Shown: one piece after another, positions 32,245 through 39,117 of the stretch
Layout of the letters: each line of letters opens with the position of its first letter
Position numbering within the stretch: position 1 is the stretch's first letter
Virus record (IMG/VR): IMGVR_UViG_3300042988_000457
Span: 1-45,696 of that record
Length of the DNA: 45,696 nucleotides
Source: a virus
Direction: 5' to 3' (one strand)
The notes under the pieces: generated by a model
Seen by the model: only the letters and a program-made list of their open reading frames with translations
Database searches by the model: none
Told to the model about the DNA's origin: nothing
Translations under genes and position numbers: made by a program

Positions 32245-32272
32245 ATGATAGGCGAGTTAATAGATTTGTCAA
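32245..32272 (-). promoter_or_regulatory. Sigma70-like promoter TTGACA-N16-TATCAT
   Basis: Minus-strand TTGACA (32272-32267), 16 bases, TATCAT (32250-32245). It overlaps the end of the gene at 32269 and points into the structured region. Confidence 0.5.
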
Positions 32273-32481
32273 AAATCTTCTCCTTCTGCTCTGCACCACT
32301 TTCCGCTTCCATTCGCAAGAACAATTTCGTCAAACTGTCCTTTTTCGTTGTTAGTTACAAACCATACCCGCCTGCTTTCCATTATTTCAAACACCTTATC
32401 GCTTGCGCCCCAATGACCAAGCAGACCAAATAAAGCTGGTTTTTTGTTTTTTATATTATTTTCAACAGATTCAAATTCCAT
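32269..32481 (-). CDS. Small hypothetical protein, first of the leftward early unit
   Basis: A 70-residue protein (NKKPALFGLLGHWGASDKVFEIMESRRVWFV then GSGKWCRAEGEDF). It lies 20 bases from a strong promoter and is the first gene leftward of the control region. Function unknown. Confidence 0.6.
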   Translation of the reverse strand: MEFESVENNIKNKKPALFGLLGHWGASDKVFEIMESRRVWFVTNNEKGQFDEIVLANGSGKWCRAEGEDF

Positions 32482-32500
32482 ATCTAAATACTATCACCAG

Positions 32501-32529
32501 TTTATAGAAATAGAAAAATTTTTTTGCAA
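32501..32529 (-). promoter_or_regulatory. Sigma70-like promoter TTGCAA-N17-TATAAA
   Basis: Minus-strand TTGCAA (32529-32524), 17 bases, TATAAA (32506-32501). The predicted start would be near 32494, about 13 bases before the ATG at 32481. Together with the divergent genes on the right this marks a bidirectional control region. Confidence 0.55.
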
Positions 32530-32639
32530 GATGGCTAGGGCAAAGTCATTAAATTTAGAAAAATTACAGAGACAGCATATATCGGCAAGGCCGCGCCCCT
32601 AAGACATTATTTTCCGCTGTCCACCATCACCGCATTGCT

Positions 32640-32840
32640 TAATAACCTTAACTATCTAATCAATACTTACTAAAGCTTCCTTAGTAATAGCTTGGCACGA
32701 CAAATGTATTGTCCACTTGGCACGATTCTACTTTGGAATTAGATAGTAAAGCTTCCTAATTAATGCTTGGCACGGTTCCTGTTATTCAATTGCTGTGCCA
32801 ATCAATTAGTTAAAATATCTTAAAAAAAGTTAAAATAGCT
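32640..32840. promoter_or_regulatory. Repeat-rich control region / possible origin
   Basis: TTGGCACG occurs three times (32692-32699, 32718-32725 and 32767-32774), and its inverse GTGCCAA near 32795. Two of the copies end a longer repeat, TAAAGCTTCCT..(A)TAAT..GCTTGGCACG, at 32671-32699 and 32747-32774. ACTATCTAAT (32651-32660) has an exact inverse at 32738-32747, and TTACTAA/TTAGTAA flank AGCTTCC at 32667-32687. An AT-rich tract with GTTAAAATA twice follows. Such iteron-plus-AT architecture suggests an origin or an operator array for the divergent units. Confidence 0.5.
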
Positions 32841-32905
32841 CTTTACTCAATCGCCTGTTGGCGCGATACTCCCTTTGTCAGTTTAACCATTAACCATTGC
32901 ATTAT

Positions 32906-33106
32906 ATGACAATCAATCAAATCACATCTGCCCGCGTTGCCCGCGTCCTGTCTGGTTCTTCTACGCCCTTTAGCGACTTGTCGGCTATGGCCCTTAATGC
33001 CTCTGAAATCGCACAGGTTCGCCAATACGCGAGCGAGAATTATGCGAGCGATATGTTCACCCTTGCCAGTGCAGAATCGGCCTATTGCGCCAATGCTGGC
33101 ATTTAA
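32906..33106 (+). CDS. Small hypothetical protein, first of rightward unit
   Basis: A 66-residue Ala/Ser-rich helical protein (ITSARVARVLSGSSTPFSDLSAMALNASEIAQVRQYASE). The ATG at 32906 is used rather than an in-frame TTG at 32897. It opens the rightward unit from the control region. No family recognised. Confidence 0.6.
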   Translation: MTINQITSARVARVLSGSSTPFSDLSAMALNASEIAQVRQYASENYASDMFTLASAESAYCANAGI

Positions 33107-33139
33107 TCCGTGTTAAGAGAAATTCAACCATCAAATCAA

Positions 33140-33349
33140 ATGAAAATTAAATTCGTCAACCTTGTCACTGGTCAGTCATTCACGGTGTCCGCTAGTGACG
33201 CCAAGAAAATATGTGCGCTGTGCGAAACTGATATTGCGCTACCAGACAGAGGCTCTGTCAGCGTGTCGAGGGCACTGTATTGGCCGCTACATGACATTGC
33301 GGCTATCAGAAATTTAATCACCAATAACCATTACCACCTCACACAATGA
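33140..33349 (+). CDS. Small hypothetical protein
   Basis: A 69-residue protein (MKIKFVNLVTGQSFTVSASDAKKICALCETDIAL). The ATG at 33140 gives a beta-hairpin start without an odd leader. The stop overlaps the next start. Function unknown. Confidence 0.55.
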   Translation: MKIKFVNLVTGQSFTVSASDAKKICALCETDIALPDRGSVSVSRALYWPLHDIAAIRNLITNNHYHLTQ

Positions 33350-33558
33350 AAAATAAATCTGCTATCCAAAGTCTGATTGACGATGCCGCAAGCTTCGCCA
33401 TTGATTCGTCCACCGCTACACAAGCACAAGCCGAATTGAACGCGCTATTGGCCATTGTAGAAGCGGCTAAGCATCGAATTGACAAGCCCACCAGCAACGC
33501 ATCTCATAACGCTCTAGTTGAATCAATCCACACCCTCCAATCCATCACCAAAGGTTAA
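33346..33558 (+). CDS. Small helical hypothetical protein
   Basis: A 70-residue Ala-rich protein with two helices (QSLIDDAASFAIDSSTATQAQAELNALLAIVEAAKHRI). ATGA overlap with the gene before. Unknown function. Confidence 0.55.
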   Translation: MKNKSAIQSLIDDAASFAIDSSTATQAQAELNALLAIVEAAKHRIDKPTSNASHNALVESIHTLQSITKG

Positions 33559-33560
33559 TT

Positions 33561-33818
33561 ATGAAAACAATGACACTAGCTGAAATAGTCGAGGAATTGC
33601 CTATTAGCCATTTGACAAACACCGAAGATAACACGTTCTGGTATCAATCGGACTCCTTTGAAAGCCGATTTGCACATGAGTCGTGCAAGGTTGGCGACAA
33701 GTTTTACGACGGCAACAATGGTGACAAGTGGATTGTGCGAGCCGCAAACACTAGGCATCATCGCATAATCGTTGAAAACTTAACACAGCACGGCGCGAGG
33801 ATTGTATTCTGGGATTAA
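33561..33818 (+). CDS. Small hypothetical protein
   Basis: An 85-residue protein (MTLAEIVEELPISHLTN, then CKVGDKFYDGNNGDKWIVRAANTRHHRIIVENL). The beta pattern in the middle suggests a small barrel. Its 3' end overlaps the convergent terminase-small-like gene by four bases. Confidence 0.55.
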   Translation: MKTMTLAEIVEELPISHLTNTEDNTFWYQSDSFESRFAHESCKVGDKFYDGNNGDKWIVRAANTRHHRIIVENLTQHGARIVFWD

Positions 33819-34261
33819 CCAATCAATTTCCTAGCCGGAATAATCGTAACCTGTTGTGGTTTAGTGTCATCCAAGAAAACACGCTTCAAAGCATCAGTAA
33901 CAAGATTGATTTGCACGTTATTGGTTGTTACGGAAGATTCAGCAGACTTTCCATAACGCTCATCTGTAACGCTTAACAGCCATTGCTTACCGCGCCAATC
34001 AGGCTTTTGCTTAATCGCTTCGTTTCCATCCGTTATCGTCTCAATTTGCTCAAGTAACGTATTGATTTTGACTGACTTAAGCTTTTCAACGTATTTTGCA
34101 AACACCTCTTTGCGTCCAGCGCGATTAGTAAAACGGTAGAACTGGTCAGGATTCAAGTCTCTAACGTGGCAAGCTTCGGCGATTGTCAGCTTGCGAGTTC
34201 CAACGAGCTTGGCAACCTCTTTAAGGTCAGAGAGCGTAATTTGACGACGGCGCAACTTCAT
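33815..34261 (-). CDS. Putative terminase small subunit (HTH)
   Basis: A 148-residue protein with a helix-turn-helix start (LSDLKEVAKLVGTRKLTIAEACHVRDLNPDQFYRFTNRAG), then a helical oligomerisation part and a C-terminal WLLSVTDERYGKSAESSVTTNNVQINLV stretch, as in phage DNA-recognition terminase subunits. No other candidate small terminase was found near the large subunit, and this one lies 6.5 kb away on the same strand. Alternatively it is a DNA-binding regulator. Confidence 0.5.
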   Translation of the reverse strand: MKLRRRQITLSDLKEVAKLVGTRKLTIAEACHVRDLNPDQFYRFTNRAGRKEVFAKYVEKLKSVKINTLLEQIETITDGNEAIKQKPDWRGKQWLLSVTDERYGKSAESSVTTNNVQINLVTDALKRVFLDDTKPQQVTIIPARKLIG

Positions 34262-34584
34262 TTCCTATTCTGTTAGTCTAACGGCGGGAGAATGTCAATC
34301 GCTTTCGCGTACGTCCTAATGCGGAGGATTGTCAGACAAGGTTAGTTAGAACGTCGCATTTCTCTGCGGACACCAAAACAATCGTTTAATTGATTAAGCG
34401 AATTTTAATCGAATGAAGCAAAGCAGAATAAATTTAGAGCATATTTGTTGAACAACAAAGCTTCGCAATACCGCGTGGTAGTAGTTAAGTTTACTGATAT
34501 GGGGTGCGAAAAAACAAGCTTTATTTTTCTGCGATTCATTTCAGCCGCATAAATACTAGCGATTTTAGCGAAAATATATTTTTC
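34262..34584. other. Gene-poor region, no confident gene
   Basis: About 320 bases with no good ORF. It contains the leader of the 34261 gene with a TTGACA (minus strand, 34300-34295) but no matching -10, a short palindrome TTTGTTGAACAACAAA near 34446, and an AT-rich tail with ATTTT/AAAAT. I see no further function. Confidence 0.4.
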
Positions 34585-34803
34585 TTAAAATGCCATTTCT
34601 TTAAGAATTTTATAGCTAATGTTTGCAATGGTTTTATGATGCGCGATTGATAATCGCCAATAATACCAATGTGATTTGCATTTTGAAAAGTTGTTTCTAA
34701 TGGCTTTAATCCATCCGCAAAATTCTTTTCCAGTTGGCCGGATTGTCGGCTCGTTCCATCGGCTAGACATATCACGCATGATATGCCGAAAAGTTAGATT
34801 CAT
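34585..34803 (-). CDS. Possible small hypothetical protein
   Basis: A 72-residue protein from the ATG at 34803 (MNLTFRHIMRDMSSRWNEPT, later FSKCKSHWYYWRLSIAHHK). It has no clear ribosome site. The TTG at 34818 would start just at the end of another open stretch. Low confidence; the region may be decaying. Confidence 0.35.
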   Translation of the reverse strand: MNLTFRHIMRDMSSRWNEPTIRPTGKEFCGWIKAIRNNFSKCKSHWYYWRLSIAHHKTIANISYKILKEMAF

Positions 34804-35172
34804 TGGCTTTTCAATCAATTTCCCAATCTGTAAGCAAATGCTATGCCAAGCGTAAAAACCATATCAGCAATTACTAAAGACAGTTGCTTAATTCCTATAA
34901 GCCAATTGCGGACGATTGCTGGGCTTTTAGATTGTCGGCTATGTTTACCTATCCGCGCTTCAATCGTTCGTTATATCGCATTTATGTGCGTCCTGTTATT
35001 GGACACAATAAATATATTCAATGTTTGGCATGGTTTAAGCGGTGTCAGAATTTAATTTATTTTAACTTTTATTAAAAAAATGCTTGTAAGTTTTTGGAGA
35101 ATAGCCGATACTCTTATCAGTCAGGCGGACAATAAAGCGAGCCTGACAAATGACAATCAACTAATAAAAATT
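34804..35172. other. Region without confident gene; hairpin before the next gene
   Basis: On the minus strand an open stretch around 34817-34960 reads VRNWLIGIKQLSLVIADMVF and on to IAFAYRLGN, like a membrane protein, but has no proper start codon. At 35120-35147 GTCAGGC pairs exactly with GCCTGAC around a 14-base loop, a leader hairpin for the gene at 35173. No other element seen. Confidence 0.4.
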
Positions 35173-35466
35173 ATGCGGAAAATCACTAATCAAATCGTTT
35201 CGGCATTCATCGCCGGAAAATCTAAATCTAGCGGCAATTCATCCACTGACGGAAATGCAATGTTTCTTCATGGCAACAAGATTGCTGAAAAGCGCGATGG
35301 CAAGCTGTGGGTTACATTGGCAGGATGGAATACAGCTACAACCCGCGAGCGTGTCAACGGATTGTTGCGCGAGGCTGGTCTGACTGGTTCGTTTAATCAA
35401 AAAGACTTTGAGCCATATTTTAACGGCAAGCTAGTCTCTAGCAATGAATGGATTTGCGTCCAATGA
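35173..35466 (+). CDS. Conserved phage protein with TAGWNTxTTRERVNG pattern
   Basis: A 97-residue protein: MRKITNQIVSAFIAGKSKSS then MFLHGNKIAEKRDGKLWVTLAGW, NTATTRERVNGLLREAG and a final NQKDFEPYFNGKLV. I recognise this as a common short phage protein (DUF8033-like), role unknown. The ATG at 35173 follows a leader hairpin and is preferred over an ATG at 35080. Confidence 0.7.
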   Translation: MRKITNQIVSAFIAGKSKSSGNSSTDGNAMFLHGNKIAEKRDGKLWVTLAGWNTATTRERVNGLLREAGLTGSFNQKDFEPYFNGKLVSSNEWICVQ

Positions 35467-35552
35467 AAACCTACCTAATCATCCTTTACATAATCATCGG
35501 CGCAATTTTGGCCGATATGTTCAAACCTAAAAATGAGGAGAGCGCGGAATGA
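35463..35552 (+). CDS. Single-span membrane miniprotein
   Basis: A 29-residue protein: MKTYLIILYIIIGAILADMF followed by KPKNEESAE. Start and stop both in ATGA overlaps, so it is likely translated. Function unknown. Confidence 0.5.
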   Translation: MKTYLIILYIIIGAILADMFKPKNEESAE

Positions 35553-35767
35553 AAACAGAAAAACTTTATGCGGTAGTCAGCATTTACCGGAAAACAGGAC
35601 AAGAGACAACGCGCTTTGACTTGCGCCCAATGAATCACGCCGCAGCTTGTAATTTCATGGATTCATGTCGGAATGAGTTCACGGATTATCGGCTAATTGA
35701 TTGGCCGGAGAATCAGCCATACGAAGGAAAACCGCTTTATGCCGATGGATACCGCCGTAAACAATAA
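35549..35767 (+). CDS. Small hypothetical protein
   Basis: A 72-residue protein (LYAVVSIYRKTGQETTRFDLRPMNHAAACNFMDSC, then YRLIDWPENQ). Alpha/beta pattern of a small fold. ATGA overlap upstream. Unknown role. Confidence 0.6.
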   Translation: MKTEKLYAVVSIYRKTGQETTRFDLRPMNHAAACNFMDSCRNEFTDYRLIDWPENQPYEGKPLYADGYRRKQ

Positions 35768-35779
35768 AAAACTAACACT

Positions 35780-36004
35780 ATGGCAAAATATATCATTACA
35801 TTAAACCAATCCGGCCTACCCTGTGCCGTCATATTCAACGAAGCATTAACCCATAAAGACGTTGCGGGGAACATGAAAGTAATTTCCGCTGGCTTTGTAG
35901 AGGTAGGCTCGCATGAAGCAAATGTCTATGGCTTTTCCGAATCTCTAAACATCGCAAGCAATCCGCGTGACAAGGATTATATTGAACTAGCTTTGAACCA
36001 TTAA
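35780..36004 (+). CDS. Small hypothetical protein
   Basis: A 74-residue protein (YIITLNQSGLPCAVIFNEALTHKDVAGNMKVISAGFVEV). Strand-helix-strand start. Unknown role; good ribosome site is not visible, but spacing and composition suit a gene. Confidence 0.6.
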   Translation: MAKYIITLNQSGLPCAVIFNEALTHKDVAGNMKVISAGFVEVGSHEANVYGFSESLNIASNPRDKDYIELALNH

Positions 36005-36024
36005 CATAAACACAAAAAACAAAC

Positions 36025-36561
36025 ATGAAAATACAAATTAAATCAGTATTCGGAAAATTGCTATTTGAAGGCGATTTTTCCACAGTCGCGGAAGCGGTAA
36101 CTGCGGCTATTAAAGGCTCTGCCAACCTTCGCTATGCCAACCTTCGCTATGCCAACCTTAGCTATGCCAACCTTCGCTATGCCAACCTTAGCTATGCCAA
36201 CCTTCGCTATGCCAACCTTCGCTATGCCAAGGGCGCGGATTTAGCCATTGCAAAAACAAGAATTTTGCCAGAAGGCGACTTGATTGGCTGGAAAAAATGC
36301 GCCAATGGAAAGATTGTCAAACTGCTTATTCCTGCCGATGCAAAGCGAAGCCACGCTTTTGGCCGTAAATGCCGGGCAAAATTTGTAAAAGTTTTGGAAA
36401 TTAGCGAAGGGAAAGAAGCTTTTTCAATTTCTAATTTAACATTTGTTTATCATGTTGGCGAAATCGTTAGACCAACTGAACTGTTTTCAGATAATTGGAT
36501 GGAAGAATGTGAAAGCGGTATTCATTTTTACATTACTAAGATTGAGGCTGAAAATCATTGA
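36025..36561 (+). CDS. Pentapeptide repeat protein with C-terminal DUF5758-like domain
   Basis: A 178-residue protein. Residues 33-67 are pentapeptide repeats, seven copies of ANL(R/S)Y, giving a right-handed quadrilateral helix. The remaining 110 residues (KGADLAIAKTRILPEGDLIGWKKC, then FGRKCRAKFVKVLEISEG and HVGEIVRP...GIHFYI) match the C-terminal domain often fused to phage pentapeptide proteins. Function is unknown; pentapeptide helices can mimic DNA. Confidence 0.75.
   Translation: MKIQIKSVFGKLLFEGDFSTVAEAVTAAIKGSANLRYANLRYANLSYANLRYANLSYANLRYANLRYAKGADLAIAKTRILPEGDLIGWKKCANGKIVKLLIPADAKRSHAFGRKCRAKFVKVLEISEGKEAFSISNLTFVYHVGEIVRPTELFSDNWMEECESGIHFYITKIEAENH
36121..36225 (+). repeat. Seven 15-bp tandem repeats (GCCAACCTTCGCTAT)
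   Basis: Seven head-to-tail units of GCCAACCTT(C/A)GCTAT, differing at one position only (C in five, A in two). They encode the pentapeptide repeat of the overlapping gene and look recently expanded. Confidence 0.9.
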
Positions 36562-36624
36562 TTAACAAATTTTAACTTTTACCTTTACACAAGCAGAAAT
36601 AACTGATATAAACAGGAAAACGAT

Positions 36625-36828
36625 ATGTTATCAAAAGACGGATTTCATAAAACGACATACATTAAGCATCTGCTTAACGGCAAATTCACTAAACATCAAA
36701 TCGCCACAAAGCTGGCAAAAAAGTTTAAGATGAAAAAAACAACAGCGCGTAGGACGACAGACTGGCAATGCTCAATGATTAAAAAGCAAACGGGATTGCC
36801 AGCGAATTACAAAAGACCAATCATTTGA
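36625..36828 (+). CDS. Small basic hypothetical protein
   Basis: A 67-residue, strongly basic protein (TKHQIATKLAKKFKMKKTTARRTTDW). AGGAAAA precedes the ATG. A helix-rich, possible nucleic-acid-binding protein; unknown. Confidence 0.6.
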   Translation: MLSKDGFHKTTYIKHLLNGKFTKHQIATKLAKKFKMKKTTARRTTDWQCSMIKKQTGLPANYKRPII

Positions 36829-36831
36829 CCC

Positions 36832-36975
36832 ATGAAACTCAAACCATTCACCGAAAAAGATTTTTTCATCAATCCAGAAAAGCAGCCTGAACAACTTTGG
36901 AAACTGATTGAAAAATGGCTTAAAACAAACGAAGCAAAGCAATTTGAAAAAGATTTGGAAGAAATTAAACATTGA
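36832..36975 (+). CDS. Small charged hypothetical protein
   Basis: A 47-residue Lys/Glu-rich protein (MKLKPFTEKDFFINPEKQPE, then LWKLIEKWLKTNEAKQFE). It starts three bases after the previous stop. Unknown function. Confidence 0.55.
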   Translation: MKLKPFTEKDFFINPEKQPEQLWKLIEKWLKTNEAKQFEKDLEEIKH

Positions 36976-36978
36976 TAG

Positions 36979-37007
36979 TTGACAACCTAGCCGCTTTGGT
37001 TTATAAC
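36979..37007 (+). promoter_or_regulatory. Strong sigma70-like promoter TTGACA-N17-TATAAC
   Basis: TTGACA at 36979-36984, spacer of exactly 17, TATAAC at 37002-37007. This is the best promoter match in the window. The predicted start near 37014 would leave a leader of only about 11 bases before the ATG at 37025. Confidence 0.65.
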
Positions 37008-37024
37008 TAAAGCATGAATGAAAT

Positions 37025-37168
37025 ATGCAAGACAACAATACCGCCTCGAAAGCAGCAGCCCTGCTTGGCGCAATCGGAGGAAAATCAAAGTCAGCCGCTA
37101 AACGTGCCGCAAGTGCCGCTAATGGGAAACTTGGTGGCAGGCCAAAAAAAGCCAAAAAAGATTTGTAG
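37025..37168 (+). CDS. Small Ala/Lys-rich protein (GGRPKK family)
   Basis: A 47-residue protein: MQDNNTASKAAALLGAIGGK, a run of Ala/Ser/Lys, then NGKLGGRPKKAKKDL. This GGRPKK-ending small basic protein is a common phage type, probably nucleic-acid associated. It starts about 11 bases after the predicted transcription start. The HNH gene begins inside it in the +1 frame. Confidence 0.65.
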   Translation: MQDNNTASKAAALLGAIGGKSKSAAKRAASAANGKLGGRPKKAKKDL

Positions 37169-37586
37169 CGTTGCGGGATGCGGTAGAGAAGTTAGGTCTA
37201 ACGGAATGTGTAACGGGCATTGGCTGCGAGTTTCTCGCGGAGTTCGAGATTTGACTGGTAGGCCAATTAGCAAGTCGCTAAACAAGATTGGAAGCTTAAA
37301 TCCAAAATGGCGCGGTGGAGAAATTGGCGACGGGCATGGAAGGGTTTTGATTTATTCTCCGAATCATCCTAGGCCAAGTATGTATAAAACTCATGTTTAT
37401 AGGTATCGCTTGGTGATGGAAAAGCATTTAGGCAGATACTTGGTAAAAGGTGAAATTGTTCACCACAAAAACGGAATAAAAAATGACGACAGGATTGAAA
37501 ACTTGGAACTAATGACGCAATCAGAACACGCTAGGCTGCATTTCAAAGAAATGTGGGCGGCTAGAAAACAAAAACAAGGATACTAA
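37122..37586 (+). CDS. HNH homing endonuclease
   Basis: Two parts are visible: an N-terminal CSVAGCGREVRSNGMCNGHW zinc finger (four Cys/His) and a C-terminal HNH core EIVHHKNGIKNDDRIENLELM with further His (SEHARLHF). This is a phage HNH homing endonuclease, related in layout to the terminase intein HNH. The frame is open from 37014, but the overlapping small protein makes the ATG at 37122 the likely start (154 residues). It would cut a host or rival-phage target. No intron ends are obvious, so it looks free-standing. Confidence 0.7.
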   Translation: MGNLVAGQKKPKKICSVAGCGREVRSNGMCNGHWLRVSRGVRDLTGRPISKSLNKIGSLNPKWRGGEIGDGHGRVLIYSPNHPRPSMYKTHVYRYRLVMEKHLGRYLVKGEIVHHKNGIKNDDRIENLELMTQSEHARLHFKEMWAARKQKQGY

Positions 37587-37587
37587 A

Positions 37588-38259
37588 ATGATACCACAAA
37601 GGAAAAAAACCAAAGGGTTCACGGTATTTGACTGTGAAACTCTGCCGCAAGATGAAGCCCGATTGCTCGCTCGCGCTCCTGAATTTACGCCAGCGGCAAA
37701 CCTTAAAGACCCTGAAAAAATAGCGGCGAGCATTGAAGCAAAGCGAAAAGCCTATTTAGAAGATGCCGGACTGCATTGGTTAACGTGCGAAGTGGCTTTA
37801 ATCTGTCTAGGAAGCGATTCTAGCAACATTCAGGCTATCAGCGAAGGGACAGAGGCGGACAAACTAGAGAAGTTCCTATCAATCGCTAGTTACAACTTGC
37901 AAAACGGCATTAAGCTAATCGGCCATAACATTATCGGATTTGATTTGCCTATCATTATCAATCGCGCAAGGTTAAACGGATTGCGCATTCCTGAATCTAT
38001 TGGGCAAATGAATAACGGAAGATGGTATTGGAATGAAAACATTGTTGATACTTTACAGGTCGTCACGTTTGGCAATAAACAGGATATTGCTGGCAATAGC
38101 GTTGAAGCCATAGCTCGCTCGTGTGGCTTTCCTGAAAAGATTGGTAACAGCGCGAAGTTTTATGAAATCTGGCGTCAAAACAAAGCCGGAGCAATTACAA
38201 TGTGCAAAAACCATGTAGAGATTGAAATTCTGATAGCTGAAATGCTCAATTACAAATAA
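37588..38259 (+). CDS. DEDD exonuclease-like protein with altered motif III
   Basis: A 223-residue protein: motif I VFDCET (Asp15, Glu17), motif II IGHNIIGFDLP (Asn114, Asp119), and motif III MCKNHVEIEI, where the usual aspartate is replaced by His209 (His-Val-Glu instead of Asp-Val). This resembles RNase H-fold exonucleases of the 28 kb gene. The missing acidic residue may reduce or shift activity, or use Glu211. It opens with MIPQRK and lies one base after the HNH stop. Part of the recombination cluster. Confidence 0.7.
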   Translation: MIPQRKKTKGFTVFDCETLPQDEARLLARAPEFTPAANLKDPEKIAASIEAKRKAYLEDAGLHWLTCEVALICLGSDSSNIQAISEGTEADKLEKFLSIASYNLQNGIKLIGHNIIGFDLPIIINRARLNGLRIPESIGQMNNGRWYWNENIVDTLQVVTFGNKQDIAGNSVEAIARSCGFPEKIGNSAKFYEIWRQNKAGAITMCKNHVEIEILIAEMLNYK

Positions 38260-38272
38260 CAACAAACACAAA

Positions 38273-38479
38273 ATGACTATGAAATACTACTTCAATAAGC
38301 ACAACAGCCTTTCAGTTTGCTATAAAGTTCGCGGAAACTTTGTTTGGTGGTGGTCTTGGGTTTGGAATAAATGGGTTAAAGACACAATCGAAGGCTATAC
38401 TCCGTTTTCCGATAAAAAAACTTGGAAGCTTGTAACGCAGAAACAATTTGAAGCTAGAATCAAGAAAGGAATTATTTAA
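38273..38479 (+). CDS. Small aromatic hypothetical protein
   Basis: A 68-residue protein with an unusual run of Trp (NFVWWWSWVWNKWVKD). ATG at 38273 or 38279; both are in frame. Starting point uncertain. Probably packed fold or membrane-associated; unknown function. Confidence 0.55.
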   Translation: MTMKYYFNKHNSLSVCYKVRGNFVWWWSWVWNKWVKDTIEGYTPFSDKKTWKLVTQKQFEARIKKGII

Positions 38480-38480
38480 T

Positions 38481-39116
38481 ATGATACCACAAAGAAAACC
38501 CACCACAACGCCACCATGCGACGAGGCGCAATTAGTCGAAATGGGATTATCGCCTGTGCCTAAACAGCCGATTACTATTCCTGTTAAACAATCGCCATCG
38601 CAAGCTAAAGAGCAATCTGTCTCTGAATTATTGGCAGAGGCTTTTAAGAAGTCGTCGCAATGTCCTATCAGTAAGGATGAATCTGACGCTTTAATGGCTG
38701 ATTTTCCAGATGCCGACTTTGTGCGAGGCGCAGGCGGCGACAATAACCTTGTCTATTTGGAACATGGAGCATTGCGCCAACGCTTTAACAAAGTGCTTGG
38801 ACTTGGGCAATGGTCAATTACTTCAATTCGCTCTTGGTCGGAAGAATTTAAGACGGCAAAAGGAGTTGAAGGCTTTCATGTTTATTGCGAAGTCGCATTA
38901 CTTGTGCGTGGCTGCGTTGTTGGCTCTGCTGTTGGCAAAATGGATTACTTCAAAAACAATCCGTCGCAAACTTACGATGACGCGCATGAAGGCAGCAAGA
39001 CTGCCGCATTTCGTCGTGCAGCTAAAGAATTTGGTGTAGGCTTGCAAGCATACAGCAAGGATTGGGCTGAACAATGGAAGGCTAAATACAGCGGATTTAA
39101 TCGCCCTACTCGCTAA
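38481..39116 (+). CDS. RAD52-family single-strand annealing protein
   Basis: A 211-residue protein. The ATG at 38481 gives MIPQRKP. The core reads DADFVRGAGGDNNLVYLEHGALRQRFNKVLGLGQW, then YDDAHEGSKTAAFRRAAKEFGVGLQAYSKDW, which is the RAD52/RAD22 fold signature (a beta-hairpin plus a conserved Arg-Ala-Ala-Lys helix). Such proteins anneal complementary single strands. The N-terminal 60 residues are a Pro/Gln-rich linker. It sits with an exonuclease and a possible single-strand binding protein. Confidence 0.8.
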   Translation: MIPQRKPTTTPPCDEAQLVEMGLSPVPKQPITIPVKQSPSQAKEQSVSELLAEAFKKSSQCPISKDESDALMADFPDADFVRGAGGDNNLVYLEHGALRQRFNKVLGLGQWSITSIRSWSEEFKTAKGVEGFHVYCEVALLVRGCVVGSAVGKMDYFKNNPSQTYDDAHEGSKTAAFRRAAKEFGVGLQAYSKDWAEQWKAKYSGFNRPTR

Positions 39117-39117
39117 T

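Noticed and set aside
32692-32774. Sigma54 -24 elements (TGGCACG)
   Set aside because: The -12 element (TTGC at the fixed spacing) is missing at all copies; the repeats fit an operator or iterons better.
36121-36225. CRISPR-like repeat array
   Set aside because: The units are 15 bases without spacers and encode pentapeptide repeats.
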